Made by a program: the position numbers and the translations under genes. Shown in pieces: positions 22,809 to 32,404 of a stretch of 42,396 nt of DNA (the first letter of the stretch is position 1; each line of letters opens with the position of its first letter). Below the pieces are notes generated by a model, which was not told where the DNA came from, searched no databases, and saw nothing but the letters and a program-made list of their open reading frames with translations. Origin of the DNA: Oscillospiraceae bacterium (GTDB lineage: Bacteria; Bacillota; Clostridia; Oscillospirales; QAMX01); the NCBI GenBank assembly GCA_015067705.1, contig SVLW01000015.1:1-42396 (forward strand), written 5' to 3'.

Positions 22809-23777
22809 TTACTGCGCAGTGTTCAAGGTAGTAATCGGTTTATGATAGGGATTATATTTTTCATTGATGAGCTTCAGTGCATCCTCCGGATCCACCACAT
22901 AGTCCGCGCCGCTGATATGTCCGGGGAGCCGATCCACGGTAAAGCCCGAGAAATCCATGCCCACGCACCGGACGCCCAGCCAGATGAGCTCCGAAAGCTT
23001 ATAGTCGGTTTCGAGATCCTCATAGAAGATCCGCACCAGATCCGGGATATGGAGCAGGGTGTCGGCGGACATCAGGCTTTTTGCCAGGGACAGGAACAGC
23101 GTCTGCTGGGCGCGGATGCGGCCCAGATCCGCGTCGGCATAGCCCTCGCGGTAGCGCATGAACATGAGCGCTTCCTCGCCGTTCAGAGTCTGGATGCCTT
23201 TTTTCAGGTCAATGACCATATCGTCGGCGATATAGTACATATCCATGGGGACATCCACCACCACGCCGCCGATGGCTTCGATGATCTCTTTGAAATCGCC
23301 GTAGTCCAGCACTACATAATGATCCGGCATGAAACCGATGGTGTTGGCCACCTCGGTCATCATGCGGTCGCTGCCCTTATTATGCGCGGCATTGATCTTG
23401 TGCACTGCGCCGTTTTCCATATAGGAGCGGGTGTCGCGGGGAATGCTCAGCACATTGATGGTGTCCGCCTTGGTGTCGATGGTGACTGCCAGCAGCGTAT
23501 CTGTGCGTGTACCGTCATAATCGGTGCCGGCCACCAGGACCGTATGCACACCGCTGCGGCGATCCTTACCGGAGACATCCGGCTCGGTCCCCCGGTCGGA
23601 ACCGCCCGCCACAGGCAGAGAATCCTGTACGTTATGCAGGAAATTCTCGCCGATCTCAGGCCGGTAGACAAAGGACACGAAGAGGACACTGAGTACCGTT
23701 AATACGGAAAGTGTGATGCAGAACGTCAGGAAGAATTTATATCCTGCGCTCATTTCGTAACGGGTTTTTCTTCTCAT
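22809..23777 (-). CDS. LCP (LytR-CpsA-Psr) family protein, second copy
   Basis: A 322-residue membrane-anchored protein with one N-terminal transmembrane helix (about 13-36) and an outside LCP domain (about 75-310). LCP enzymes attach anionic polymers to peptidoglycan from a polyprenyl-phosphate carrier. Conserved elements are GTDYDGTRTDTLLAVTID, LSIPRDTRSY, EAIGGVVVDVP and MFMRYREGYADADLGRIRAQ, holding the Arg and Asp residues of the pyrophosphate pocket. It starts 11 bases after the first LCP gene with only a weak ribosome site, so translational coupling is likely. The basic start MRRKTRYEM fits a cytoplasmic tail. Confidence 0.93.
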   Translation of the reverse strand: MRRKTRYEMSAGYKFFLTFCITLSVLTVLSVLFVSFVYRPEIGENFLHNVQDSLPVAGGSDRGTEPDVSGKDRRSGVHTVLVAGTDYDGTRTDTLLAVTIDTKADTINVLSIPRDTRSYMENGAVHKINAAHNKGSDRMMTEVANTIGFMPDHYVVLDYGDFKEIIEAIGGVVVDVPMDMYYIADDMVIDLKKGIQTLNGEEALMFMRYREGYADADLGRIRAQQTLFLSLAKSLMSADTLLHIPDLVRIFYEDLETDYKLSELIWLGVRCVGMDFSGFTVDRLPGHISGADYVVDPEDALKLINEKYNPYHKPITTLNTAQ

Positions 23778-23788
23778 AAAGTCTGGAA

Positions 23789-25030
23789 TTATTCCGCGTC
23801 GGCATCCGGGTCACGGCCTGTGACCCAGCCGGGAACGGACTGGTCATCTGCGCCTGACTCCCCTGCTCCACCGGAGCGGGAACGGGAAGTTTCCTCCTCA
23901 TCCTCCGTCTTTTCCTCAGGCACCGCCGCCAGATTCAGACGGGTGATCTCTTCGAGATAAGGATTGAAGGATTCGTTGATCAGATTCAGAAGTTTTCTTT
24001 CGCTGGGCACCACATAGGAGATATCGTTCACATAGGTGGTATAGTGCGGCAGCGTCTCGGTCACCACGTCCGCGGGATCCATGGTCACATAATCGGTGCC
24101 GATCCAGATCAACTCGCCGACGCTCATATCGGTGGTGACATTCTGGGCGATGATGGAGGTGAGACTGGGCAGCCGCAGAATGGTGGTGGGTGTTGCCAGC
24201 TGTTCGATGACAGCCTGGTACACCTGCTGCTGCACGCCGATGCGGTCGATATCCGCATTGCTGTAGCCGCGGTAGCGCATCAGCATCAGGGCGTGCTCGC
24301 CGTCCAGCGTCTGGCGTCCGGCCTTCAGATCAATGATCATATCGCCGGTATTTTTATACATATCCTGGGGCACGTCCACCTCAATGCCGCCGATGGCATC
24401 CACGATCTTGACAAAAGCCGTGAAATTCACCACGATGTGGCGATTTACTTCAAAGCCCAGCAGATTCTTGATCTCCACAATCAGCCGATCCATGCCGTCA
24501 CGGCCGTATGCGGAATTGATCTTGTGGGTCTCGCCGTCGGAGGCGGTGGAGATGGTATCCCGGGGGATATTCAGAAGTGCTACGGATTTCTCATTGGTGT
24601 CAAAGGTGGCCACCACGATGGTATCGGTGAGCGTGCCGGACACGTCCGTGCCCACCACCAGCACCGTGAATACGCCATCCTTCTGGGCGATGCCGGAGAC
24701 GTCGATCTCCTCGGCCTGTGCCTCAATCACGGCCTGCATCTGCGCCAGTTCTTCTTCGGTGGGTTCCCGCTCCGGTTCAGACTCTGCAGGCGTATCATCC
24801 TGCGCCGGTGTATCTGTCTGCACCGGGAGATCCGCCTGATCGGCAACGGGAGGTTTTACAAATATGGTCCAGTAGATCGCCCCTGCCGAGCCAAGAATTG
24901 CCAGCACGGCAATGACACAGATCAGGGCGATGAGTCCTTTGTGGGATTTCTTCTGCGGTTTTTTATGATGAATATAGGGGCCGACAACCCGGCGGTTGCC
25001 GTTCTCCTGTTCAAACTGATTGTGGTCCAT
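23789..25030 (-). CDS. LCP (LytR-CpsA-Psr) family protein, first copy
   Basis: A 413-residue membrane-anchored protein: a basic cytoplasmic stretch (HHKKPQKKSHK), a transmembrane helix (about 32-55), a Pro/Asp/Glu/Thr-rich spacer (about 60-100), then the LCP domain (about 115-350). Key segments are VVGTDVSGTLTDTIVVATFD, LNIPRDTIST, DAIGGIEVDVP and RYRGYSNADIDRIGVQQQ. A 60-residue acidic, Ser/Gly-rich C-terminal tail is absent from the second copy. The ribosome site is a distant GAGG. The gene lies 16 bases behind yqeK. Teichoic acid or capsule attachment is the family role; the polymer is unknown. Confidence 0.93.
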   Translation of the reverse strand: MDHNQFEQENGNRRVVGPYIHHKKPQKKSHKGLIALICVIAVLAILGSAGAIYWTIFVKPPVADQADLPVQTDTPAQDDTPAESEPEREPTEEELAQMQAVIEAQAEEIDVSGIAQKDGVFTVLVVGTDVSGTLTDTIVVATFDTNEKSVALLNIPRDTISTASDGETHKINSAYGRDGMDRLIVEIKNLLGFEVNRHIVVNFTAFVKIVDAIGGIEVDVPQDMYKNTGDMIIDLKAGRQTLDGEHALMLMRYRGYSNADIDRIGVQQQVYQAVIEQLATPTTILRLPSLTSIIAQNVTTDMSVGELIWIGTDYVTMDPADVVTETLPHYTTYVNDISYVVPSERKLLNLINESFNPYLEEITRLNLAAVPEEKTEDEEETSRSRSGGAGESGADDQSVPGWVTGRDPDADAE

Positions 25031-25046
25031 GTCGATCGGTATTGCC

Positions 25047-25628
25047 TCACAAATTTTGGGTCAGATTGGCCTGCTCCACCAGTTCGTTATAGGTCTCCAC
25101 CGTGATGGGATGGACAGGCCGGGATTTCTTCAGATTATAGATCAGGCAGTCTGCCGTGGAACGCAGCACCGCGGCGTCCAGATCCTGAAACGCCAGGGTA
25201 CGGGTATCCTCAAGTCCCGGAAAACTCCGGTTCGGTTCGATATAATCGGCAAGATAGAGGATTTTCTCGAGAAGCGTCATGCCCGGGCGGCCGGTGGTGT
25301 GATAACGGATGGCCAGAACGATGTCCTCTGCCATGTCATACTCGGCCCGCGCGACCGCCGCGCCGGTCTCCGCATGAGCCAGCGCCGGGAAGCGGTCAAA
25401 TGCCGCATCGATTATTATACCGTATTTTTCGACCAATTTCAACTGTTCCGCGTGGGAATATTGCTTGGTCACGTCATGAAGCAGCGCGGCGTACCGCGCT
25501 TTTTCCTCGTCTTCGCCCCAGCGCCGCGCCAATTCCGCGGCCGTTTCTTCACAGCCCAGGATGTGCGCCGCCCGCTGCGGCTGCAGTGCGGTGACCTGCG
25601 CGCGCAGGTCGGAAAGATTTCGATTCAC
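25047..25628 (-). CDS. yqeK: YqeK-type HD phosphohydrolase (symmetrical Ap4A hydrolase)
   Basis: A 193-residue HD-domain protein. I chose the GTG at 25628 (VNRNLSDLRAQV) because it overlaps the nadD stop as GTGA, giving translational coupling and normal family length; a longer frame would overlap nadD by 50 bases. The metal-binding residues are the His in AAHILGCEE, the pair in ALLHDVTKQ, the His in FPALAHAETGA, and AIRYHTTGRPGMT with ILYLADYIEPNR. The YqeK family splits diadenosine tetraphosphate into two ADP. Position between nadD and rsfS is typical. Confidence 0.93.
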   Translation of the reverse strand: MNRNLSDLRAQVTALQPQRAAHILGCEETAAELARRWGEDEEKARYAALLHDVTKQYSHAEQLKLVEKYGIIIDAAFDRFPALAHAETGAAVARAEYDMAEDIVLAIRYHTTGRPGMTLLEKILYLADYIEPNRSFPGLEDTRTLAFQDLDAAVLRSTADCLIYNLKKSRPVHPITVETYNELVEQANLTQNL

Positions 25629-26224
25629 AGGTAAAGCCCCCGTTCTCTGATATACGCAAAAACACGCTCCGGCAGCCATTTTTCCGTGCCGTGATAAAGT
25701 CCCGCCCGAATCTCGGACGAAGAAATCGGCACCGGCTCCGCCTCCACCACGGCGATCTCTGCCTGATACTGCTCCCGCAGCATCTCGGCGGACTCCCGGA
25801 TGCGGACAAGATCGCCCTCATCCCGGGCGATGGCCGCAATGCGCGCCAGACGGAAAATCTTTTCCGGACAGTACCAGCGGTGCAGCGTGCAGAGCATATC
25901 CGTGCCCACAATGAGCCACAGCTCGTCCTCGGGATACTGTACATGAAGCTCCTCCAGCGTGTCGGCGGTATAGCTCCGCTCGCCCCGGCGGAGCTCCATA
26001 TCGGACACGAAAGAGCCCGGCACTTCCTCCGCCGCCAGACGGGTCATTTCAAGACGCTCCGCAGGGGATGCGCTGCCGGCGGGAAGCTCCTTATGGGGCG
26101 GGATGTTGTCCGGGATCCAGAGCACGGAAAGCCCCAGAGAATCGGCGGCTGCCCGGGCGGCATGGACGTGCCCGATATGCGGCGGATTGAAGGTGCCGCC
26201 GAACATGGCAAGACGACGGTTCAT
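25625..26224 (-). CDS. nadD: Nicotinate-nucleotide adenylyltransferase
   Basis: A 199-residue enzyme that joins nicotinate mononucleotide and ATP to make deamido-NAD. The nucleotidyltransferase start MNRRLAMFGGTFNPPHIGH carries the T/H-x-G-H signature, and ISSSEIRAGL near residue 170 is the matching C-terminal motif. WLIVGTDMLCTLHRWY is also typical. The ATG overlaps the stop of yhbY as ATGA, and its own stop overlaps yqeK, so the three genes are translationally coupled. Confidence 0.96.
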   Translation of the reverse strand: MNRRLAMFGGTFNPPHIGHVHAARAAADSLGLSVLWIPDNIPPHKELPAGSASPAERLEMTRLAAEEVPGSFVSDMELRRGERSYTADTLEELHVQYPEDELWLIVGTDMLCTLHRWYCPEKIFRLARIAAIARDEGDLVRIRESAEMLREQYQAEIAVVEAEPVPISSSEIRAGLYHGTEKWLPERVFAYIRERGLYL

Positions 26225-26526
26225 TTCACTTTCATCTGGATGCGCTTTTCCTTGGGCAGAGCCTTGCTCTCCCGGTAAAGCACAAAACGGGTGCCGATGA
26301 CCTGCACCACTTCGCTGCCGGTGGCGTCGGAGATTTCGGCGGCGGCCTCCCGGGCCGTGAGGCCGGAGGTCTCCAGCACGCGCAGCTTGATCAGTTCCCG
26401 GGTATCCAGGGCGCCGTTCACCTGATCAATGAGATTTTCGGAAATGTCGCCCTTGCCCACCTGGAAAATGGTGCGCAGTTCATTGGCAAGGCCGCGCAGA
26501 TAAGCTCTTTCTTTACTGGTTAACAT
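26221..26526 (-). CDS. yhbY: YhbY-type CRM-domain RNA-binding protein
   Basis: A 101-residue CRM-domain protein associated with pre-50S ribosome assembly. The start MLTSKERAYLRGLANEL is the family N-terminus, with TTGGAGTG upstream. The GxxG loop region is GLTAREAAAEI and VVQVIGTRFVLYRES. A longer open frame upstream would overlap rdgB and is not needed. The nadD gene follows with a four-base overlap. Confidence 0.94.
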   Translation of the reverse strand: MLTSKERAYLRGLANELRTIFQVGKGDISENLIDQVNGALDTRELIKLRVLETSGLTAREAAAEISDATGSEVVQVIGTRFVLYRESKALPKEKRIQMKVK

Positions 26527-26542
26527 GATACACTCCAATTTC

Positions 26543-27127
26543 TTACAGTTTTTCAAGACAGGCACGCAGTGCCTGAGACCGGTGGGAAATCTGATTTTTC
26601 AGTTCTGTGGGGATTTCTGCAAAGGTCATCTCATATTCCGGCAGATAAAATGCCGGATCGTGTCCGAATCCGTTTTCGCCCCGCAGCTCCCGCAGCATGA
26701 CGCCGCGGCAATAGCCCTCTGTGGTGATCGTTCTGCCGTCCGGCAGAAGGCACGCAATCGCGCAGGCATACTGAATGCCGCGGTCCGGATCGGCCACATG
26801 GGACATCTGGCCCAGGAGGTAATAAACGCGCTCCCGATCGGTGAGGCCGGGGCCGCCGTTCCGGGCGGAATACACGCCGGGCGCGCCCTGCAGCGCGTCG
26901 CACTGGATGCCGGAATCATCGGCCATGCAGGCATAACGGCCCTCCAGGGCATCAAAGCAGGCCTTTGCCTTGATCATGGCATTTTCCGCAAAGGTGGTGC
27001 CGGTTTCCTCCGGATTGATGGAAAGGCCCACCTCCCGCATGGACAGACAGCGGATGCCCGCCTGTCCCAAAATCGCCTGAAATTCCCGCAGTTTTCCGGG
27101 GTTATTGGTCGCAATTACAATATCCAT
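26543..27127 (-). CDS. rdgB: XTP/dITP diphosphatase (RdgB/HAM1)
   Basis: A 194-residue house-cleaning enzyme that removes XTP and dITP from the nucleotide pool. The family motifs are IATNNPGKLREF (residues 5-16), MADDSGIQCDAL, GFGHDPAFYLPE and SHRSQAL. Its ATG lies inside the 3' end of rph (13-base overlap), the common rph-rdgB pair. Length is normal. Confidence 0.97.
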   Translation of the reverse strand: MDIVIATNNPGKLREFQAILGQAGIRCLSMREVGLSINPEETGTTFAENAMIKAKACFDALEGRYACMADDSGIQCDALQGAPGVYSARNGGPGLTDRERVYYLLGQMSHVADPDRGIQYACAIACLLPDGRTITTEGYCRGVMLRELRGENGFGHDPAFYLPEYEMTFAEIPTELKNQISHRSQALRACLEKL

Positions 27128-27870
27128 TCTCGAATCCCCAGTTCTCTCAGCACTTTCTTCTGCTCGTCGATCACCTGTGCCAGTGCCGGCATGGTGACGG
27201 AGAGCACCATCATCATTTCCTCCATGGTATAGGGGCGGCCTTCGCCGGTGCCCTGCACCTCGGCGATTCTGCCGGAGCCGGTGCCGATGACATTGAAGTC
27301 AGCGATGGAGGTGGAGTCCTCTTCATAGCACATATCCACCACGGCGCGGTCTTCTCCGTCGATATGGAGAATGCCGGTGCCGAGGGCAGCGATATAGTCG
27401 AGGATGGGCATTTTGCGAAGCACACCGGCCTTCACCATCCGGTCACAGGCCATAGCCAGCGCAATGAAGCCGCCGGTGATGGAGGCGCAGCGGGTGCCGC
27501 CGTCGCCCTGCAGTACGTCACAGTCGATGACAATGGTATTCTCGCCGAGGATCGACATATCCACGATGCTGCGCAGGCTTCTGCCCACCAGGCGCTGGAT
27601 CTCGGCGCTGCGGCCGGAGACTTTCAGCTTGGAAATATCCCGGGAGCTGCGCTCACGGTTTGCACGGGGCAGCATATCATATTCGGCCGTCAGCCAGCCG
27701 CGGCCGGTATCTTTCAGGAAACGCGGAACCCCTTCCGTGAAGGAGGCATTGCAGAGCACCATGGTGTTGCCATGCTCAATGAGCACGCTGCCCTCTGCGT
27801 ATTTGGTGAAATCCGGGGTGATGCGCATAGGGCGCAGTTCGTTATATTCTCTGCCATCTATTCTTGCCAT
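27115..27870 (-). CDS. rph: Ribonuclease PH
   Basis: A 251-residue phosphorolytic 3'-to-5' exonuclease that trims tRNA ends. RPMRITPDFTKYAEGSVLIE, AEYDMLPRANRERSSRD, IVIDCDVLQGDGGTRCASI and the C-terminal EVQGTGEGRPYTMEEM are highly conserved in the family. AAGGGAGAGAACAT precedes the ATG. It lies 15 bases after ftsY and overlaps rdgB. Confidence 0.97.
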   Translation of the reverse strand: MARIDGREYNELRPMRITPDFTKYAEGSVLIEHGNTMVLCNASFTEGVPRFLKDTGRGWLTAEYDMLPRANRERSSRDISKLKVSGRSAEIQRLVGRSLRSIVDMSILGENTIVIDCDVLQGDGGTRCASITGGFIALAMACDRMVKAGVLRKMPILDYIAALGTGILHIDGEDRAVVDMCYEEDSTSIADFNVIGTGSGRIAEVQGTGEGRPYTMEEMMMVLSVTMPALAQVIDEQKKVLRELGIREWIL

Positions 27871-27885
27871 ATGTTCTCTCCCTTA

Positions 27886-28815
27886 TTAAAACAATGCACG
27901 TACAAAGGAATCTGCATCAAAGGGCAGCAGATCGTCGATGCCCTCGCCCACACAGACGAAGCGCACCGGCACCTTCAGCTCCCGGCAGATGGCGATGACA
28001 ATGCCGCCCTTGGCAGTACCGTCCAGCTTGGTCAGGGCGATGCCGGTGATACCGGCAGTCTCAGAGAAGCTCTTGGCCTGCATCATGGCGTTCTGGCCGG
28101 TGGTGGAGTCCAGCACCAGCAGATTTTCCCGGTCGGCGCCCGGCAGTTCCCGGTCGATGACGCGGCTGATCTTCTCAAGCTCGCGCATCAGGTTGGCCTT
28201 ATTGTGGAGACGTCCTGCCGTATCGCAGATGATCACGTCACAGCCTCTTGCCTTGGCGGCAGAAATGGCGTCGAACACCACGGCGGCGGGGTCAGAGCCC
28301 TCTTCATGCCGGACGATGTCCACGCCTGCCCGCTCGCTCCAGATCTCCAGCTGATCGGCGGCTGCGGCACGGAAGGTGTCACCGGCGGCCAGGAGCACCT
28401 TGCGGCCCTCGTTTTTCAAAAGATACGCCAGCTTGCCGATGGTGGTGGTCTTGCCCACACCATTGACGCCCACCACCAGAATGATGGAGGGGCGGGTGTC
28501 CAGCTTCAGGCCCAGCGTGCCGCCGTCACTCGTACAATTGCCGCCGTCGGTGACCAGTTCGGCCAGAATGGCGGCCAGGCGATCCTTCACCTGATCGACC
28601 TCTTTCAGACGGCCGCTCTTGACATCGGCGCGCAGACGCTCAATCGTTTCGGATGCAGTCTCCACACCCACATCAGAGAGAATGAGAGCTTCTTCCAGTT
28701 CCTCCAGAAGATCCTCATCCACCTCGCGGAAGGAACTCAGCACATTTTCCACAAATCCGCTGAGCTTATCACGGGTTTTGGTCAAACCCTGTTTAATTTT
28801 ATCAAAAAGTCCCAT
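27886..28815 (-). CDS. ftsY: Signal recognition particle receptor FtsY
   Basis: A 309-residue SRP GTPase that docks ribosome-nascent-chain-SRP complexes at the membrane. It is the short form: an N domain (1-100) without the long acidic A domain of E. coli. The G domain has GVNGVGKTTT (116-125), GDTFRAAAADQL, CDTAGRLHNK and TKLDGTAKGG. A small Cys-containing loop (GGNCTSDGG, near 91-99) separates N and G domains. AGAAAGGAACAGC precedes the ATG. It follows smc by 14 bases, the usual smc-ftsY pair. Confidence 0.97.
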   Translation of the reverse strand: MGLFDKIKQGLTKTRDKLSGFVENVLSSFREVDEDLLEELEEALILSDVGVETASETIERLRADVKSGRLKEVDQVKDRLAAILAELVTDGGNCTSDGGTLGLKLDTRPSIILVVGVNGVGKTTTIGKLAYLLKNEGRKVLLAAGDTFRAAAADQLEIWSERAGVDIVRHEEGSDPAAVVFDAISAAKARGCDVIICDTAGRLHNKANLMRELEKISRVIDRELPGADRENLLVLDSTTGQNAMMQAKSFSETAGITGIALTKLDGTAKGGIVIAICRELKVPVRFVCVGEGIDDLLPFDADSFVRALF

Positions 28816-28829
28816 TTTGCTGTTCCTTT

Positions 28830-31800
28830 CTAATCTTTGATGAAGTCGCGCTCCGCCTCGCTGATATTGAGGGCGAGAAGACGCGAGACGCCCTGCTGCG
28901 GCATGGTGACGCCGTAGAGCATATCCGCCTCTTCCATGGTGCCTCTGCGGTGGGAGATCACAATAAACTGGGTATCATCGGTGAGCTTGCGTAAGTATCG
29001 GGCGAAGCGGCGGACATTCACCTCGTCCAATGCGGATTCGATTTCGTCCAGCACACAGAAGGGCGCGGGCCGGACCTTCAGAATCGCAAAGTAAAGGGAG
29101 ATGGCCGCGAGGGCCCGTTCGCCGCCGGATAAGAGCGAGAGCACCTTGGGGGTCTTTCCGGGAGGCTGGACATAGATCTCGATGCCGCTGCCCAGTAAAT
29201 CCTTGGGATCGGAGAGCTCCACCCGGGCAGAACCGCCGCCGAAGATCTCCACAAAGGTTTTGGAGAATTCCTCCGCGATAATGGTGAACTGCTCCCGGAA
29301 CAGCTCCGTCATCCGGCTGCCGATATCGGCGATGATGTCCTCGATCTCCTTCCGGGAGGTCTCGGCGTCATCCCGCTGAGCGGTCATGAAGGTATAACGC
29401 TCGCTGACGGCCGCATATTCCGCCTCGGCGCCGGGATAGATATTGCCGATGGCGCGGATCTGGCGTTTCAGGGTATCCATGCGGGCGTTTGCCTCGCTGC
29501 GGTTGGGGATCTCGATACAGAACTCTCTGGCGGTGGTGCGGGTAAGCTCATACTGATCCCAGAGACGGGCCACCAGCGTGTCCTGTTCACCCTCAATGGA
29601 TTTCAGTTGATTGTCCGCATAGGCCTTCTCACGTTCTAAGGAGATCATGCGGTTATTTTCATCCCGGATCGCCCGCTGGTTTTCCTCCCGGCGGCGCTCC
29701 AGGTCGTTTCGCTGTTGATTCAGGGCATCGAGAGCGGCCGACTGCCGGACGCCCAGATCTTTCTGAGCGGCAAGGATTTCCTGCAGCTCTTCAATTTTCT
29801 CCCGGCACTGGATATCCCGCTGGTCCAGCGCCAGAAGCTCTGCCTCCCGTCTGCCGGTATCGGCAGCGGCGGAGGCCAGCTGTGCCCGCAGCACCGCGGC
29901 CTGATCACGGGCGGCGCGGCCCTCGGCCGCCAGACGAGTGATCCCTTCACGGCACCGGGCGATGCGCTCCTCGCTGTCCCGCAGCCGTTCGCCCAGGGCA
30001 TTCTGGGCCTCTTCCAGCGCGGCAAGCTGTCCGGCCAGTTCCCCGGCGGACCGGAGATGCATCGCATGGGCGGCAGCGGATTTTTCCCGCTGTTCCTCCG
30101 TCGCGGCGATGCGGCGTTGCATATCCTGCCGCCGCTCCTCTCTCTCTGAGAGGTCGGCGGAGAGCGTTTCGGTAATGGTGCGCAGGTGTTCCCGTTCCGC
30201 GGCGATGCGGACGCGGTCGGCCTCAGCGCTGCGCAGCTCGTTTTCTGCCAGTTCCAGCTGATAGAGCAGGGAGTGGTTCTCCCGGTTGGCCTCTTCATAG
30301 GCCGCCCGCTGATCGGCAAGCTTCTGTTCCATGCCGCCCAGAGAGGCGGAGAGCTTTGCGATTTCGTTTGCACGGCTTAATATACCTGCGGAGCGGTTCA
30401 GGCTGCCGCCGGTCATGGAGCCGCCGGCGTTCATCACCTGTCCGTCCAGGGTCACAATGCGGAAGCGATGGGCATAGACGCGGGCAATGGCGATGGCGTC
30501 CTCCAAAGTCTCCACCAACACCGTTCGTCCCAGAAGATTCTGGAACACGCCGCGATACCGCTCGTCATAGGAAATGATATCGCTTAAAATGCCGAGAAAG
30601 CCCGGCTGGTCCTCAAGGCCCCGCTCGGAAAGGCGGCTGCCCCGCACGGAGGTCAGGGGCAGGAAGGTGGCGCGGCCGGCGTCCCGGCTCTTGAGAAGGC
30701 CAATGGCGCGGCGTGCGGTTTCTTCGCTGTCCGTGACGATATTCTGCATGGCGGCGCCCAGGGCGATCTCCGTAGCGGCCACATAGTCATCCGCCACCTG
30801 CATCAGCTTGGAGATGGGGCCGTGAATGCCCCGCAGTCCGCCGGATGCGCTTTCCCGCATCACCAGACGCACTGCCTTATTGAAGCCCTCGTATTCCCGT
30901 TCCAGATCCCGCAGGAGCCGGACACGGTTCTGGACATCCGCCAGGGCAATGGCCGATGTCTGGATCTGCTCCGCCAGCTGTTCCACGCGGCGGGCGCGGG
31001 AATCCTTTTTCAGGCGGAAGCCATTTACAATATTCTGTAAAGACGGGATCTCCTCGTCTTTTACCCGAAGCGCTGCTTCCGCGGCACGCTGATCCGCTTC
31101 CGCCTTCTCTAAGGCTGCGGCGCGCTGGGGGCCGTCTGCATCCAGCATGGCAAGCTGACGCAGAAGTTCCTCCCGGGATCCTTCGGCGGCGCGGATATCC
31201 TGCATGGCCTGTCCGGCCTGCTCCCGCAGGGCGGCGTCCTGCTGCATCAGGGTCATGCGGCGGGCGGAGAGCTCCTCCGACTCCCGGCGCAGACCTTCCC
31301 GCACGGATTCCAAGGAAAGCGCCTGGCGGCGGGCCTCTTCTTCCTCAGAAAGCTTTTCGGCATATGCCCGCTCGGAGGCGGCGATCTGCTCTTCCGTTTC
31401 CTTCTGGCGTCCCGAGAAGTCCTCCCGCTCTCTTACCATGCGCTCGCGGTCCCGCTCGTTATGCGCGATCTCCGCCGTGAAAAGCGCGATCTCGGATTCT
31501 GCCCGGGAGGCATCCAGTTCTGCCTGACGCACCGCACCGCGCAGCTCCTCAAGCTGACGCTGCAGCTCTGCGGTATCCCGCAGAAGCTGGTCGGACAGAG
31601 CGGAAAGCTCGTCGGCGTGGCGATGACTCTGCTCCAGATCCACCTGGAAGGTCTCACAGGCGCGCTGTGCTGCCGTGAGACGGTCGTTCATGCCATCCAG
31701 GGTCAGCATGATGGTGCTGACCTCAAGGCCCTTTAATTCGCCCCGGAGGGCGTTATAGCGGCGTTCCTTCTCGGCCTCCTTCTCAAGGGGCCCCAGTCGG

Positions 31801-32399
31801 GACTCCAGCTCCGCGATGATATCGCCGATGCGGGTCAGGTTATCCTGTGCATCCTGCAGACGGCGCTGGGCCTCTTCCCGGCGATAGCGGTATTTGGAGA
31901 TACCGGCGGCCTCGTCAAAGACCTCCCGGCGTTCCTCGCTTTTAACGGACAAAATCTCGTCGATCTTGCCCTGACCGATGATGGAATAGCCGTCCCGGCC
32001 AAGGCCGGTGTCCATGAAAAGCTCATGAATATCCCGCAGGCGCACCAGCTTGCGATTGATAAAAAACTCGCTGTCGCCGCTTCTATAGTAGCGGCGGGTA
32101 ACGGTGACCTCCGTATAATCGGTGCGCAGTCCCCCGTCGGTGTTGTCGATGGTGAGGCTGACCTCGGCGCTGGCCATGGCGCGGCGGCTGCCGGCGCCGG
32201 CAAAGACCACGTCCTCCATTTTGGCGCCGCGCAGGGTCTTTGTGGACTGTTCGCCCAGAACCCAGCGGATGGCGTCGGAGATATTGGATTTGCCGCTGCC
32301 GTTGGGGCCCACCACGGCGGTGATGCCGCGATTGAATTCAATATGCGTCCTGTCCGGGAACGATTTGAAACCCTGGATATCAAGACATTTTAATACCAC
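28830..32399 (-). CDS. smc: Chromosome segregation ATPase SMC
   Basis: A 1189-residue full-length SMC. N-terminal head: VGPNGSGKSNISDAIRWVLG Walker A (about 32-41). Two long coiled coils rich in Glu, Arg, Ala and Gln flank a hinge (about 510-660) with the conserved GGSMTGGSLNRSAGILSR. C-terminal head: LLSGGERALAAISLYFAIL signature and FCVLDEIESALDEVNV Walker B (about 1090-1130). It loops DNA with ScpA/ScpB, which are not in this window. The start codon is GTG (GTGGTATTAAAA) with GGAG a few bases upstream, five bases after the radical SAM gene, so the two are coupled. Confidence 0.98.
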   Translation of the reverse strand: MVLKCLDIQGFKSFPDRTHIEFNRGITAVVGPNGSGKSNISDAIRWVLGEQSTKTLRGAKMEDVVFAGAGSRRAMASAEVSLTIDNTDGGLRTDYTEVTVTRRYYRSGDSEFFINRKLVRLRDIHELFMDTGLGRDGYSIIGQGKIDEILSVKSEERREVFDEAAGISKYRYRREEAQRRLQDAQDNLTRIGDIIAELESRLGPLEKEAEKERRYNALRGELKGLEVSTIMLTLDGMNDRLTAAQRACETFQVDLEQSHRHADELSALSDQLLRDTAELQRQLEELRGAVRQAELDASRAESEIALFTAEIAHNERDRERMVREREDFSGRQKETEEQIAASERAYAEKLSEEEEARRQALSLESVREGLRRESEELSARRMTLMQQDAALREQAGQAMQDIRAAEGSREELLRQLAMLDADGPQRAAALEKAEADQRAAEAALRVKDEEIPSLQNIVNGFRLKKDSRARRVEQLAEQIQTSAIALADVQNRVRLLRDLEREYEGFNKAVRLVMRESASGGLRGIHGPISKLMQVADDYVAATEIALGAAMQNIVTDSEETARRAIGLLKSRDAGRATFLPLTSVRGSRLSERGLEDQPGFLGILSDIISYDERYRGVFQNLLGRTVLVETLEDAIAIARVYAHRFRIVTLDGQVMNAGGSMTGGSLNRSAGILSRANEIAKLSASLGGMEQKLADQRAAYEEANRENHSLLYQLELAENELRSAEADRVRIAAEREHLRTITETLSADLSEREERRQDMQRRIAATEEQREKSAAAHAMHLRSAGELAGQLAALEEAQNALGERLRDSEERIARCREGITRLAAEGRAARDQAAVLRAQLASAAADTGRREAELLALDQRDIQCREKIEELQEILAAQKDLGVRQSAALDALNQQRNDLERRREENQRAIRDENNRMISLEREKAYADNQLKSIEGEQDTLVARLWDQYELTRTTAREFCIEIPNRSEANARMDTLKRQIRAIGNIYPGAEAEYAAVSERYTFMTAQRDDAETSRKEIEDIIADIGSRMTELFREQFTIIAEEFSKTFVEIFGGGSARVELSDPKDLLGSGIEIYVQPPGKTPKVLSLLSGGERALAAISLYFAILKVRPAPFCVLDEIESALDEVNVRRFARYLRKLTDDTQFIVISHRRGTMEEADMLYGVTMPQQGVSRLLALNISEAERDFIKD

Positions 32400-32404
32400 T
32401 TACT

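Noticed and set aside
19822-22845. Very long open frame (about 1000 codons) on the plus strand opposite leuS and rsfS
   Set aside because: It is the antisense of two certain genes. G+C-rich third positions keep the opposite strand open; the protein has no recognisable domain and no ribosome site.
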